From Sipunculus nudus (lineage: Eukaryota; Annelida; Sipuncula; Golfingiida; Sipunculidae), in the NCBI GenBank assembly GCA_026874595.1, contig CM049311.1, positions 35,753,176 to 35,817,175 of the forward strand: a stretch of DNA of 64,000 bases. Direction: 5' to 3'. Made by a program: the position numbers and the translations under genes. Shown one piece after another: positions 32,771-45,830 of this stretch (position 1 is the first letter of the stretch; every line of letters begins with the position of its first letter). The notes beneath the pieces were generated by a model. That model worked only from the letters and a program-made list of their open reading frames with translations. It was not told the origin of the DNA and did no database searches.

Positions 32771-34189
32771 CCCAACAGACTTTTTAGTAATTTTACTATA
32801 TACTTTTTATATGATGCCACCTCTCTTTATCACAGTGATGTTTAAATGATTAGGAATGTATAACAATTGAAATGCTGGACATAGAGGGAAAGTAACCTAA
32901 TAATAAATATATTTATTTTCTGATAAATATTGAATTAATTCTTGAATAATCACTTTGGTAAGTTCTATAAAATTCACCAAATGGTATTTAAATTTTTCAA
33001 ATTATACTGTGCAGAAGAGAATAGAAATTGCATGTCGCGTATATGGAAACATCCTGCCAATGGTTCACAAATCATATTTGTATTTGCCTTTGTGTTTGCT
33101 CTCACATTCACACTTATGGAAACAGAGCTTTAGACCTAGAAAGACCTTGGTTAAGGTTCAGACAATTCCTGATAATTTTAATCATCTGGCAAACCAAAAA
33201 TTAGATCTCATTAATCTATATTGCAAGCTGTGTACTGAGAGCATGATTTTGAGCACTTTGAATGTCAGACCCTTCTGAATGTTTTGCTCAATGTTCAAAT
33301 ACAGTAAGCTAAACATAAATATATAAAGGCAGATTAGGTGTGTCATACATAATGCTAATACATTAAATGATAAGTTAAAGACATTCTGGAGTATTTACCT
33401 GAATGAGAGAATGGATTAGATTAGGGAATGTATTTCCAAATGTTTTATTATAAAATGTATGAAACTACAGTTATCAGTGAAACATATTTGTTTAACATTG
33501 GTTATAAATTGTAAAACAGTGAATAGATTAATCATCCAAATATTCTCAAGTAAAATAGTATATTTCAGGATGTCCCAGTGTCAACCAGGTATTTTGGAAT
33601 ATTCCCATCTCAACTAGTTGAGTTCTGAACTCACTGGATTCCCATACATGTACACTGTAATATTTACTTTGGAAGTCTCAGGTTAACCAAATATTATCAG
33701 TGGTCTGTACAAAAAAACCCAGAACACTGAAGGGTTCTTCATCAAGTTAGTGTCTTTAAAGTAGTGGCTGTAGTCTGTTCATATTTCATAGCTAATTGTT
33801 GGTTTGTTGGATGATTCATTGATATTCAGTTCAGCTGCCTATTTTATGATCTCCTTCTGTCAAACTGGAAATTTTTTTTGCCCTTCAAACTCGATCTTAA
33901 TCTCAAATCTCACTAAAAATGCCCAACTTAATTACTCCATTCTCAGGTGAAAGTGATGAAAATTCTCAGATCTGAGTGATCTTTCTGACCAAAACATTAA
34001 CAGACTATACATTGTCTGGTCTGATTAGATACTGTTGTTGCTTCTTTTTAGCAGAGTTAAAAACTTGAAATTGACTGATTTTCACTTTTTCAGTGTTATA
34101 TATATACCTATATATATATATATATATATATTTAAAGTGCTTAAATGTTTGTTTTATAGTTGTTAATTGATTATATTCTCTTGTTGTAG
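32771..34189. other. Intron-like region
   Basis: No exon recognised apart from a partial family C repeat at 33075-33135; a short TA run lies near 34100-34131. Confidence 0.4.
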
Positions 34190-34222
34190 AATGCCAGCGT
34201 GGAGGAAATGGTTGTGGATGAG
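34190..34222 (+). CDS. Second exon of unidentified plus-strand gene
   Basis: A 33-base exon: acceptor TTATATTCTCTTGTTGTAG, then NASVEEMVVDE, then donor GAG|GTAAGT. Both splice sites are near consensus and the exon is exactly eleven codons, phase 0 to phase 0, matching the phase-0 donor at 28372. The joined N-terminus MPLAPLADPW...SDTE-NASVEEMVVDE is acidic. Short size leaves a real chance of coincidence. Confidence 0.45.
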
Positions 34223-37200
34223 GTAAGTTACTTTGATTATAACATGCACAGGACAGTCACATCAACTTATATACATATAATATGTATGTATGTATGTCAT
34301 ATAGCAATGATAACACCAACACAACATGCACAAGAATGGTCACTCCTACATGGAGTAAAGCTGGTCTGCATTTGTTATCTGTTGTATGCTTTTATTAAAG
34401 ATAGGCGTTTCCTTGTTTACTTGGTTATGTGCTCTGTATTCACTCTGTATACTCATTTGCAAAAAATAGACTACATTGAAATGGGTTGGAGAGTGAATTA
34501 AGTTAGCATTCCATATATGCATACACAGTACGTATGCTGATGCAGTATGTATGCTTTAATGCAGCTAAAAAGAGATGCTTGTGATATCATTAATACGTAT
34601 GCGATACAGAATGTATGCAGCAAAATAGGGATGGAAGTAATGAGCTGTAAGAGTAGTTAACTTGTCTGCCAGAGGAATACCCTATACAAGTGCAATAAAA
34701 CTTTGGAATTTCCCCATCCTTTGCCATTTTTATGCATTTTCAATCGCTACCTTGAGCGGACAAAATGCGTTTCATACATATATACACATACATGTACATA
34801 TGGAATCACTCTGAGAGAATATAATGGGTGCCTTGCATAGGTATTTCCCACATACTATATATTCACATATGGAATGCTACCTTAAGGCATTTACATTTCT
34901 AGCAGAGCCCCACAGTCAGGTCACAGGGTGCAGTGTTAAGGTACTTACAAATTTGTTTTGACTGGTGTCCTTGTAGTATCCAAAGAGGCACATGAAATTT
35001 CTCTTTTAGAAAATCTTACATATTTATGAAAACATATTTGAAGGACAGTGGATTGGGCAATACAGAGTGCATGTACACATACAAAATAAAAGCACAGCCA
35101 AGTGGAAAAAGCAACACAACATAAAAACAGTAGCTCAAACACATGCCAACAATAACTAACACCAACAGAACACAACATGCTTAAGAACAGTGACTTATAC
35201 AAACAGGAATATGGAAGCCTAACAAAAATACCTAGCAGGTCTCACAAATAGTATCTGTGTCTATATATAGAGTATATAAAGTATAAAAATTGCAAGAGAG
35301 CTTGAACCAACCATTAAATCTGGCAGTAATATAGATAACAACACAAGTGAAAGCAATCTGCAACAGTTTCAGTCTTTTATAAAAACAGCAAAAGACCCAT
35401 AGACTGTAATATACAGCCGGTTCAGCTGCAGCAGTTTCATCATCAGTTTGAGTAGCTACACTTAACCTATTTAATTTCTTTTATATCTTCATTATTGAGC
35501 TATAAAAAGGTGCCAATCTAAGTTTAACCTAGTTGTTTTTTACCAAGCAGAACAAACCTGATGATTTATATTGTGAACAAGGTATTACCTTTACTTATTT
35601 TTGTTACACTGAGGGGTTTCACAGTAGTTTTTATAAATAAAGCATTTAATATAATCTACAGTTCTATAATGGAAGTACATTTTCAAAGGGACAGTGGTTT
35701 GCAGTATTACTCAAAAGGTAAACCTCCCTACATGACATAACAATGTTCATCAGTGTTATAACCCACCAGTTGGGAAGATTACACACCCAAAGCTCCCAGG
35801 TGCAAAGGTCACTGGGCCTGATTAACACCAGGATATAAAATGGAAGGAAGTGTGTGATATTGCCCTGTCGCGTAGTCGGAAATGGGAATGGAATTCTGCA
35901 GATGTACATATACTAGAATTAAAAAATTGGAGGCAGTTACCTCCAACCAAAAAATGATTATAAAAATTGAGCATCTAAAAAGACTAGTTCTTTTTCGATT
36001 TTTAATGTCCAGTTGACAGAATTGTCACTATTCATGTGCATGAACAGTTGCTCTGTAATGTCAGTAGTTAGATGGACCTTCACCTGGCAGAAAGCCTCAG
36101 TCAGCTGCTTGAGGCAGTGGGGCAGTTGCAGTCCTGTTGTATCGGTTCTGCTGGTCATACACAGGGCTCCTATACATGTAAGCTATGTTGACGGACTTTT
36201 TATACATCTCCACTTCAAAGACCTGAGCATATAGTTTAACTTACACAGGATCACTGGTTTCTGTGGTTGCACTGTTGATTAGATAGGTTATGTATTAAAC
36301 AGAATGGAAGGCATAGATAATCCAGAATGTCCTGGTGTCAGATAAATTGTAAAACCTGCACTCACCACAGGGACCAGTGATTAAGTACAGGGCATCCAAT
36401 TGAAACCTCCTTTCAGTCATGCAAATGTATTTTTGTTACTAGTGTTGGGGGTCATTCATATTTCATGGCTGTTATTCTTCTTTCCTGTGAGCAAACTGAA
36501 TCATAATTCATTTTTATTTAGATAATTAGTGTGATTTAAAAAGACTCTGTCTCATATGTGTGTTAGTATAAATGTCTATTTAGTTATAACTGGTATAACA
36601 TTGGTCTCTGGGTTTCTGAACTTATGCTTTGTATGCAGCATGCCTGCAGTGTAAGGATTAAGATTAAACAAATCAGAAAAAAAAATCATATTTATTCTCA
36701 TCAGTTCACAAAACTTGTTTCTCTAAAACTTTTTTTTTCAAGGGAAGGACAGGTTTGTTGTTTAAAAAGTTTTTTTTAGCTCTAATGTTTTCAGGTTCCT
36801 ATATTGAACCTGTTTTCCAGCATATGGGATTTACTTATGAAGCAAGGATATGCGGCCCCAGGACAGCCACTCCAACCATCCCTGCTGGTATTGAAGTCTG
36901 TAAAAAGCATTGAGGTCTTTCACCTAAATATATATATATATATATATGCCATGGTACATCATGGTTTTACTTAAAAGATACTTTAGTTGTAATGTGATAC
37001 TGTGGTTGCCTTTATATTGGCGGGGCTGAATTTTCGCGGTTTTTATATTTTTAAAAGTTTCACGGGGTTCCTTTTTCGCGCTCTATCATTGGTCTAGTAG
37101 TATATTTCATTATCAAAAATAGTTTCATTTACCGGTGATTTCACTATTATCTAGGTCTCCTATTTCTCTGTCCGGATATCGCGGGTTCGAACATTCACAG

Positions 37201-39161
37201 ACAGCTGAGCCGACGCCTGCGGGAAGCATTGACCCCGCTGGCTGTAATTAGTTCAGGACCGAGGCTCATTAAAAACAACTCAAATGTTATTAAGGTGTGT
37301 CGAGAAACCAACCTGTAATTACAAAACGGTATATTTAGTTTGTTTAGGGAAACTGTCTTGATAAGGGTATCTTACTCATGTTAATTAAAAGTCGAGTCGT
37401 AATCACCTGCTCAACCAACGAGGGACGCCTGTAGGTAGCCCCCTTGTTTCAGTATCAAAGGCAGGGATGTGCCCAGAATAATTTGAATGCCGTTTATATA
37501 TGTTGCTAATTACTTCCATATAGGTGGAAGAAGGAACCGTATTCAGTTTCTCACAGTTAAAATCTGAAGCAAAACATAATATTCCACTGTTTTAAGGCAC
37601 TTTGGCCCCAAAATGAACTGCGACCTTTCAAATATATACAAAACTCACGTCATCACTAGCCAATCATACATCGTTTGGCGCGTCATGATTTCACAGAATT
37701 AGTCTTTTATACAATTACAAGGTGGCGCAATCCTAGCGGCTATGTTCACTACTTTAGTGGCAAATTTTATTCATTAACATGACTAAATACGGCACAATGT
37801 GAACGAGTACCTTCTACTCAATATTCATTTTTAAGCGGCACCGGATCCTACAGATCTATAAGACAGGGGAATAGCTGACTTTAAGTAATTGTATTTGATG
37901 TTGTGGTTCATTGTTTTATAACCAGTTTCAATGGTGTAGATATCAGTTGGAAGTTCACCCAAGGTTCTTTTTGTAAAGGCTATAAAATTCTATTGGTGGC
38001 CATGATACAGACTATTATTCCTCTGGCAGGCAGTGAGGCAATATATATTTTTCTTGGTTACTTAGTTTATATCACTGTTAGTAACTTAACACAGAAAGTT
38101 ATGATCAGATTTGGATTTTGATGAAATTTGTGTAGAGACAGATTGACATTCAAGGAACAATTCTTTAAATTTTTAAGGTATTCAGGATCATTATAATATA
38201 ACTTTTACTTTGAAAACTCCATAACTTTATGCAATATCTTTATTGTGACTTTGTTCCAGCTGTATGCCTGATCCATTCACAGGTATTAGGAGCCATCCTT
38301 GTTCTTGACTTCAGCTGTAAATGGTCATAGTGTAGCACACATGAAAAATTGATTAGAATCCAGGCTTAGTTAACTATGTAGGCTCATGACAACAGTTCTG
38401 GTTTATATGTTTATATGTAATGGAAACATTGAAACTCCATGGCTCCAAAACCTTTGTGAGGGGAGGAATGTTATGACCTAGAAAATAGTATTCTCTAATG
38501 GATTTAAGTCTCTGGATGTGTGTACTCAGGCGTCACAATCACCCGTTTCATTACTTACTAAGGCACACTCATGCATGATTTAAAGCCTGGCTAGTTAGCT
38601 GAAGAAGGCCAAGCTAACTCTCTCCAGGGGGTCGTAACCCCTGGGTTATGTCCCATGGAAAGTCTCTAATTCCTTACATTAACTAATCTCAGGAGACATT
38701 TTTACAGGCATTACAGTGACTGACTCATCAGACTAAGACCTAACACTTATCGATGATTGGTTGTTTTCTTTAATTAATAAATTACTTGGGTGCACCTTAT
38801 GTCCTTTTTGCATAATCAATCACAAACAAGTGCTTATGTATATGATTGTATGCACATGCAAAGAAGTCAAAGTGCTATTATCCAGAAAGGAAATAATTTT
38901 AATCCTGTCAGGAAAATAATAAAGGAGGACACAATTTAGTAATCTACATTAAAACTTGGAACCCTGTGAGGCAAACAGGTGTAAACATCCCCGCAAAAAC
39001 ATCCTTTCACCATGATATATACAAGTTGGACTGAATTTACTTCGTCAGTATTTTCGGTATAATTCTATACAGCAGATGTCATGGTAAAAAAGTAGGTACA
39101 TTTATTTATTATATGAACAGTTAATATCGGATCGACTGTCATATTTTTTCCATCACTCATT
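34223..39161. other. Intron-like region with one repeat and a GC-richer patch
   Basis: Contains the repeat at 35760-35935. A GC- and CpG-richer patch lies at about 37150-37300 (TATCGCGGGTTCGAACATTC, CAGCTGAGCCGACGCCTGCG) and could be regulatory. No exon was supported. Confidence 0.35.
35760..35935 (+). repeat. Dispersed repeat family E, copy 1
   Basis: Collinear with 53615-53795: GCAAAGGTCACTGG, TTAACACCAGGA/TTAATACCAGGA, GTGTGATATTGCCCTGTC, GGAATGGAATTCTGCAGATG. Confidence 0.75.
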
Positions 39162-40984
39162 GTATCCCCAGACAAAGTTGGGATACTATGGTTTCACTAC
39201 GATCCCACCGCCGCTGCCACAGAAAAAACTTGTGAGCGGGATAACTAAAAAAATATTTCACTGATCTTTTTCAAACTTTACATTTGTATAGATATAGGTG
39301 AGAGGACGAAGCCCATTTAAAATGGTGTCATGACCTTTGCTAGGAGAGAGACCTTGACCTTGAATAGGTCCAATTTTGCTGAAAACAACACAAATTCTTA
39401 AATATCTAAAGAAAGCTTGCATGGACTGGTCCAAAAATCAAGGTGACTAAAGATCCCGCATAGCCTTGTGATATGCCAGAAACTGGTGGCGCCACCTATT
39501 ATCCTTTTCTTGTTTTTAGGGCTTTTAATACCCCCATAATTGCCACTTGACAGTACGCTTGAGCATTATAAGTCAATTTAACTAATGGACAGATTTCTTA
39601 CATATTATTAACATGTAGAGAGATGGGTTGCGGGATGAGGTCTATCTAAATTTGAGTGATGACCTTTACCATGAGAGTGGCCTTGAGCTAGAATATTTCC
39701 AAATTTGGTGAAAATCACACACCTCTTAAGATATCTGCAGTGTTGATAGCCATATGGATTTCAAACGTGACTTATGTATGGTCCAACACTAAAGAAAGAA
39801 CCCTAAAGGTTCTAGGGTCTAGGTCAAGGTCACTGGACTCGCATCTTTGAAGATATTGTGGATGCATTTTAAGCCAAACTTCAAGGTCACAGGACAATCA
39901 TCTGTGAAAAGATGGTGGATGCATTTTTAGCCAAACTTTTCATCTCAGACCTTTATCTTGCACATATAGTTTACCTGCCAACAGAGGAAGCCCCATATCC
40001 ATTTTTAGGTCAAAAGTGAAGGTCACAAGAGCCATCTGTCCAAAAATTCATTTCCTGATGATAACTCCAGCTTGGATTGATATGTGTTCAAACTTGACTT
40101 ATATATGGCCCATCAATAAAACAAGACTCCGATTGATTTTGAAGTCATGAGGTCAAAGGTCAAGGTCACGAGACACATCTTTGAAAAGATTGTAGATGCA
40201 CTTTTAGCCAAACTTTTCATCTCAGACCTTTTATCATGCACATATAGTTCACCTGCTGAAGACCCCTATCCATTTTAATGTTTAAATTTGACCTTTTCTA
40301 TGAGTGGCCTTGACCTTGATCATGCCATAAATGGTGAAAATAACACAAAATCATAAATATTTCAGCAAGGGATGCATGGATTGATCCAAAAAAAATCAAA
40401 TTGACTGAAGATCTTGGATAGCTTTGTCTTCTGTGGAAGACAGGTGGCGCCACCTTCTGTCCTTTTCTTGTTTTTGGGCCTTTTAATTAGCCATCATTGC
40501 CACTTGACAGTACTGTGAGCATTATAAGTCTTAAACTAATGGACAGATTTGGCTTAAATTGTGCATGTCCATAGATCTTGGATACCTCCATCTTATATTC
40601 AAGACTGGTGACGCTATCTGTAATCATAAATGTGTGACGTCCATTGGTACTTTTGCTTTCAGTGGAAATTGCTTATATCTCAAAAGTGGTTCAAGGTATT
40701 GGTCTGAAATTTGGCATGTCCATCCATCTTGGAAATTGTTCTCATTAAACAGACAGGTGGCGCCACCTACCTTTCCATTTTTGTAGAATAAATAAATGCC
40801 CTTTTCTGATGAGTGATTTGCCCTATTGGCCTGAGCTTCAACTTATTGTCCCCCATATTTGGTGAAAAATATTCTTTCTCAAGATGGTAGATGGAAGAAG
40901 CCATAGTCGCTTGCCAAGTGTCAGTATATGCTGCTGAAGATGGGGGCCTATTCTTAAAGGGGGGGATGAATTGTCTGGGGATAC
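39162..40984. mobile_element. 1.8 kb element with GTATCCCCAGACAA ends
   Basis: GTATCCCCAGACAA (39162-39175) and TTGTCTGGGGATAC (40971-40984) are a perfect 14-base inverted pair. The interior holds a direct duplication of about 955 bases: GCATGGACTGGTCCAAAAA / GCATGGATTGATCCAAAAA, GGTGGCGCCACC, CTTTTCTTGTTTTT, TTGCCACTTGACAGTAC and AATGGACAGATTT recur at 39418-39592 and 40374-40548. It also has two copies of AGCCAAACTTTTCATCTCAG. Non-coding. Confidence 0.65.
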
Positions 40985-42735
40985 TGTGGCACTTGGGGTG
41001 CCAAGAAATATCTAGTTAAACATGATTTTACAACTATTTCTGCCAATAATACTGTAGACAATATTTTGTTGATCTGTGTTATCTGTGTAGATATAACATT
41101 TAAACGTGAATATTGTGCAATAGATATAACACCCCTCTACCAGGGGGGTTGGATTGGACCTTGTTCATGTAGACTGTATTTTAAGAAAGGCAGTCATGCA
41201 GTATGACACCTAGCCGTGGAGGATGCAATACCCAAACCCATGCTGTATCACTTTAGTGTACATATTGTACTGTACAGAGCCATGCACTATTGATAAATGT
41301 GACCTAAGTACTCACTTGGAGACGGAATGAGGCCACAGATTGAATGTGGTGAATGTCATGCTTCATGGTTCACACAGCTCTGACATTACTTATGTTACAT
41401 AAAAACCTCTGCATATAAATTGCTTTTAATAACTGCTCTCACTTTCTGGTATATTGTGTAAAAAAAGGGACTAGAAAAGCAGCCAGATCTGCATATAACT
41501 GCTTATACATTCCTCTGCAAGGAGCAGAACTTTTTGGTATTTTCTACATAGAAAAATCTGTCACACTTCACTAACCACATGGTTGGATCAAAGGTCAGCT
41601 CTACTCACTGAAACAAAGGCACCCCCTAAAGCTATATGAGCCAATGCCAGAGCAAATGCGAAAATGAGTGGCAAGCCATTCAGGGGTTGTTTCCATATAA
41701 ACGACACTACACACAATTTCTAGTCTTTTCTGCACAATTACATTACAGAAATTTAAATTTTATTTGGTGGATTTTTTTTAAATAATAAAAGTAAGTGTTC
41801 TAGAATTAAAGGCATGTCGAGTCTGGATGTATCTGAAAATAAGGTAAATGTCGCACAACATATTTAAAGTTAATTTCCCTCTGCTTCTTGAATTTCAATT
41901 GTCATAAGTTGCTAACAATTTAAATGTCAATTGTGATAGAGGTGGCATCTAATAAACAGTATGGTGCCTTTCATATACAAGTGCTACTAGTCAACACATC
42001 ACCATCACTGAACATGGTCAGTGTCTCCGGGCTCTGCTTTAGGTACATAAACACAGGGATACCCTGCCTTTGTGATGTAATATTAAGGAATTTCCATGCG
42101 AATGCCTTGCAATAGGTTTTTGAATTGCTACCCAGCGCGTTCAGGCTTATGGAAATACAGCTTAATACTGGTGAATTTCTTAGGCCCTTTGCTGGGATAA
42201 ACAGTTTTCCCTGTGTTATAATGATAAAGCATCCTTCAAAAGAGAAACATTACTGTGTTCAAGATTATCTTCAGAATGTTATAGATTGTTCCTATGGACA
42301 CGGTTACCATAACCCTCTTGCAAATTTCATCAAAATCCATTGATTAGAATAAATTGGCTTACAGACAAATGACCAAGTATTCAACCAAAAAATCAACCTT
42401 ATATAACTCAACAGTCAATGTACAAGTCAGAAACTTTATTCATGCAGTTGGTCATCATGGCCATGAACTTAACCTGTTAATATATAAAATCTGACCAAGT
42501 TATAAAGTCTGACCTAAATTGTAGGGAAATAATGTATAATTAATCCCAAGGGCTTTGTCTGCATGTTTTTTCATGGTACCTGGTTTTAAGGATATATTCT
42601 TTTCAAATAACATTTGTCCTCAAACAAATAATGGAAATATGCAGATCTGTGTTCTGCCAATTTTGTGTAAAATAAAGGTATATACTATATCTAGTATTTA
42701 CTTTGTGACCCTGTTGCATGTCTTTTTGTTAATAG
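40985..42735. other. Intron-like region
   Basis: Holds the family C repeat (about 42008-42175). Otherwise no feature was recognised. Confidence 0.35.
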
Positions 42736-42769
42736 ACGGAGGATGATATCTTTCCAGTAATGCTGGAGA
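42736..42769 (+). CDS. Candidate third exon of plus-strand gene
   Basis: Acceptor GTCTTTTTGTTAATAG is followed in phase 0 by TEDDIFPVMLE and one base, ending at A|GTATGT. It would continue the acidic sequence after NASVEEMVVDE. A longer open frame continues to 42981, so if the donor is not used the exon could be longer or the stretch may be non-coding. Confidence 0.25.
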
Positions 42770-43319
42770 GTATGTTTCACTATGGAAGACTTTTCATGTC
42801 TGTGGTACTGAGAGCTGTTTATAAGATTGACAACTGTGATGTCACAAAGACACCACAAGGTCAGTCGCATATGATTTTGCCTTGTCTGACATCACCTGTT
42901 GGAACCAGTGATGAACATGTCGCAAACATTGTTGAATATTCTGTCATACTTTGTGTTATTTTCCTCAAACAAATTCTGTGACAGGTAAGACACTATTTTT
43001 CACACTGGCAGTCGGCGGTATAGCTGTTGTAACCTTTGGGTTAAAAATTGTTATACTGCCTCGTATATATATATATAAAAATGATCCTGGTTAAACATAT
43101 TGACATGGGTGCTAGGACGTATAAAATATATGCAGGGGCTGAAAGATTGCAAGATATGGCTTTGACGTAGAAGCTCAGATGATAGGATAAGGAGAACTAG
43201 AATACGGGTAGTCGACAAGTGACTACGTGTATCCACCTAAATCAGAGTGGAATGGGTGAAGTGAGGCATGGATTGAGTGACAAGGGGAAATAGAGTGAAG
43301 TGTTGCATATTAGCATGGA

Positions 43320-43788
43320 TGTCTGCAGCCAAATGGTGTATGTAGGTTGCACCACCTACCACAAAATCCAGAAAGCCCTCCAAGTTGTATACATATGCAA
43401 AATTTGAGGCAGATAAGTCAAACCACTATATGTTTATGAGTGATTTTAGCACGTGGCAGACAAACAGATGGACGCTGTGCAAAAATGGTTGAAGGTGGCG
43501 CCACCAGTTTTGTGTATGATAAAGAGCTATGTGAGAGCTATACACATGCAAAACTTTGGCCCAATCGGTCAAACGGTTCCCAAGATATGAGCTTGGATGT
43601 CTGCAGCGTAAACGTGAATGTAGGTGGCGCCACCTGTCATAAAATCAGAAAAGCTATCCAGAATGTATACACATGCCAAATTTCAGGTGAATTAATCAAA
43701 TCGCTGCAGAGATATGAGTGATTTTAACCCAAGGCAGAGGAACAGATGGACACTGTGCAAACATGGTTGCAGGTGGCGCCACCATTTT
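43320..43788 (+). repeat. Tandem repeat with GGTGGCGCCACC palindromes
   Basis: Period about 270 bases: GATGTCTGCAGC(C/G) at 43318 and 43590, TGATTTTAGCAC/TGATTTTAACCC at 43440 and 43709, GGTGGCGCCACC at 43495, 43623 and 43772. The array is interrupted by the Helentron-like element and resumes at 45699. Confidence 0.75.
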
Positions 43789-44665
43789 TAGCTCAGCTGA
43801 CTATAAGTCATCTGAGCTATAGTCGTGGTCCATTGTCCGTCGTCCGTCCGTCTGTCCATCCGTCCGTCCGTCCGTCCGTAGATGTGGCACGTTTTGAAAC
43901 CGTAAGACCTAGGAATCCAAAATTCAGCATAATGTTAGATGTCCCCAAGATCTCCTACCAAGCCGAAAACTGGGTCTTTGCGACTTCGTTCCTTTGAGAA
44001 ATTAAGGAAAAACCTCAATTTTTTATTAAAATCCTATTTTCACACTTCAGGACTGCCTATTATCAAAACCACTCATCTGATTTTCCTCATATTTACCATA
44101 AATATTCCTCTATATAGTTCCTATGTACATGCCAGAAATTAAGTCTGTAAAGTATAAATTCTTTAAGTTATGGGCCCAAACATAATGGACTTTGTAAAAA
44201 ATCAGGAAAAATAATAACTCACTTAACATGAAAAATATTGAAACTAGAGTCTATTTTCTCAAGTATATAACTATGTTTAATTAAGATTCAATTGTTTACC
44301 AAAAATTAGATCTGAATTTTGTAAATTTTTTAAGTTATTAGCATAAAAAAAAAATCAGTACCTTAAATTTTGCCCAACTTTGACCATGGCACGTTTTTTT
44401 CCTGTAAGCACCATTGATTTAATTTTCACAGCATGTAAACATAAATATTTAGTTTGTCTAAATCTGAAATTTGAAAATAAAAGCTTGAAAATTAAGCTAG
44501 TTATTGATTTTTTTCCTGTAGTCACTTGCTTTGATTACAGATGCAGGGTCCCACTCCAGGTCACTGGAAGTCAGCTATGCCAGGGTTTCTGATTTGTTAC
44601 AGTCACTGGGGGAGATCCCCTGCTGTTACAGGTGTACAGTTATTCTCATATCACCACCCCAATCA

Positions 44666-44694
44666 CCCCCCCCCCCCCCCCCCCCCCCCCCCCC
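44666..44694. repeat. Poly-C run
   Basis: About 29 consecutive C, inside the Helentron-like element. Confidence 0.95.
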
Positions 44695-45381
44695 GCAAAC
44701 CCGACCCACCAAGTGTTATGCACTAATTGTTATTGTTTTCACTGTATCTCCTTAATTGTAATGCTGTTTCCACTCCGATATGCAAAAACTTTCCTTGAAA
44801 AAATAATTCAAGGTGTAATCAAGAAGATGCAATGTTGTGTAATGTAGCATTTTTAAAGAAATCAATTTTCTTTTAAATGATTTTAACAAATATAATTGAA
44901 CCCATCAGTATGCTTATATTATTATTATATATGAAGCACATTATGGATAAATAAAGACACAATTAAAAATTGTGAAATCTAAATCAAGTATTATTTTTAG
45001 ATATTTATTGTTTTGCAAATTTAAAAAGATATATTTTTGTGGTAAAAAATAAATAAACATTTGTATGCATGATGTGGTGTTATCTGACAAGATTGAGATT
45101 TATGATGATGCAATTGAGAATTATGAATCAACTTTTATATTCAGATATATATGTTAAATTGGAAATGTATAGAAATATAAACTTAAATTAGAAAATAATT
45201 GATGTGATAAAAAAATGAGGATTTAATACAAACATTTGTTCATTATTTTCCTGCCTCAGCAGAATTTGAGATCAGGCTTTGTTTGCCCTGTTTTATGTTG
45301 TATATTAGCTCTTTTTCAACTGTATACATTTCATAAAAAAATTACATATATATTTAATAATATATATTATACAAAAAAATA

Positions 45382-45591
45382 GATTCAATTGAACAAATGT
45401 GTAAACTACTGAAATGTCAACAGTTAATCAAAAAACCAACTAATGATCATGGTAATAGTACAGATCATTTGTTCACAAACTGCTCACATGCTTTAGTTTC
45501 AACATTAGGAAACACATGGTCAGGTCACAAAATATTTTTTGCAACAATTTCTTGCTCATCAATACAAACCAATCATATAAACCAACCATGG
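45382..45591 (+). pseudogene. Endonuclease-like relic in Helentron-like element
   Basis: The frame reads CKLLKCQQLIKKPTNDHGNS-TDHLFTNC ... TWSGHKIFFATI. It matches the C-terminal pattern of APE-type endonucleases (Q-L-I-x-x-P-T-R ... x-D-H-x-x-T-N ... S-D-H), with SDH changed to SGH, which would remove a catalytic Asp. Known Helentrons encode such an endonuclease fused to Rep/helicase, so this may be the last remnant of the autonomous parent. A plain LINE fragment is the alternative. Confidence 0.5.
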
Positions 45592-45698
45592 CCTTTATTA
45601 CCTCTTCCTCTTACACTTTATCTCCATTTGATATTATTTTAGATTTTTACCTTCAAGGTTAACATCAGCTGAGCACAGTGACCCATAGGTCCCTTGTT

Positions 45699-45830
45699 TG
45701 TGTATGTTATAAAGCTCTCCAAGGGCTACATTTGTGCAAAAAAATTTTCCTGATCCGTCAAACGATCCTGAGATATGTGGGTTTATGTGTGGAAACAGAT
45801 GCACAAACGGACGCAGAGCACAGAGGAAAG
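45699..45830 (+). repeat. Tandem repeat array, continuation
   Basis: TGTGTATGTTATAAAGCTCT ... CGTCAAACG...GAGATATG parallels 43511-43590 of the interrupted array. Confidence 0.65.

Larger units (their letters stand above)
43789..45698 (+). mobile_element. Helentron/HINE-like element, copy 1
   Basis: Starts T-AGCTCAGCTGACTATAAGT with a hairpin (AGCTCAG / CTGAGCT), then a GTCC minisatellite. It ends with TCAGCTGAGC (45665-45674), the 12-base near-palindrome GACCCATAGGTC (45680-45691) and CCTTGTT. GCTCAGCTGA at the 5' end and TCAGCTGAGC near the 3' end are a 10-base inverted pair placed asymmetrically. These are the published traits of Helentron-type Helitrons: asymmetric inverted ends, 3' hairpin, T^T insertion and no target duplication. 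It splits the tandem repeat so that rejoined flanks (CCATTTT + TGTGTATG) recreate the repeat unit. Carries an endonuclease-like relic and a 29-base poly-C run. Confidence 0.7.

Noticed and set aside
37178-37196. B-box-like GCGGGTTCGAAC
   Set aside because: No A box or cloverleaf around it.
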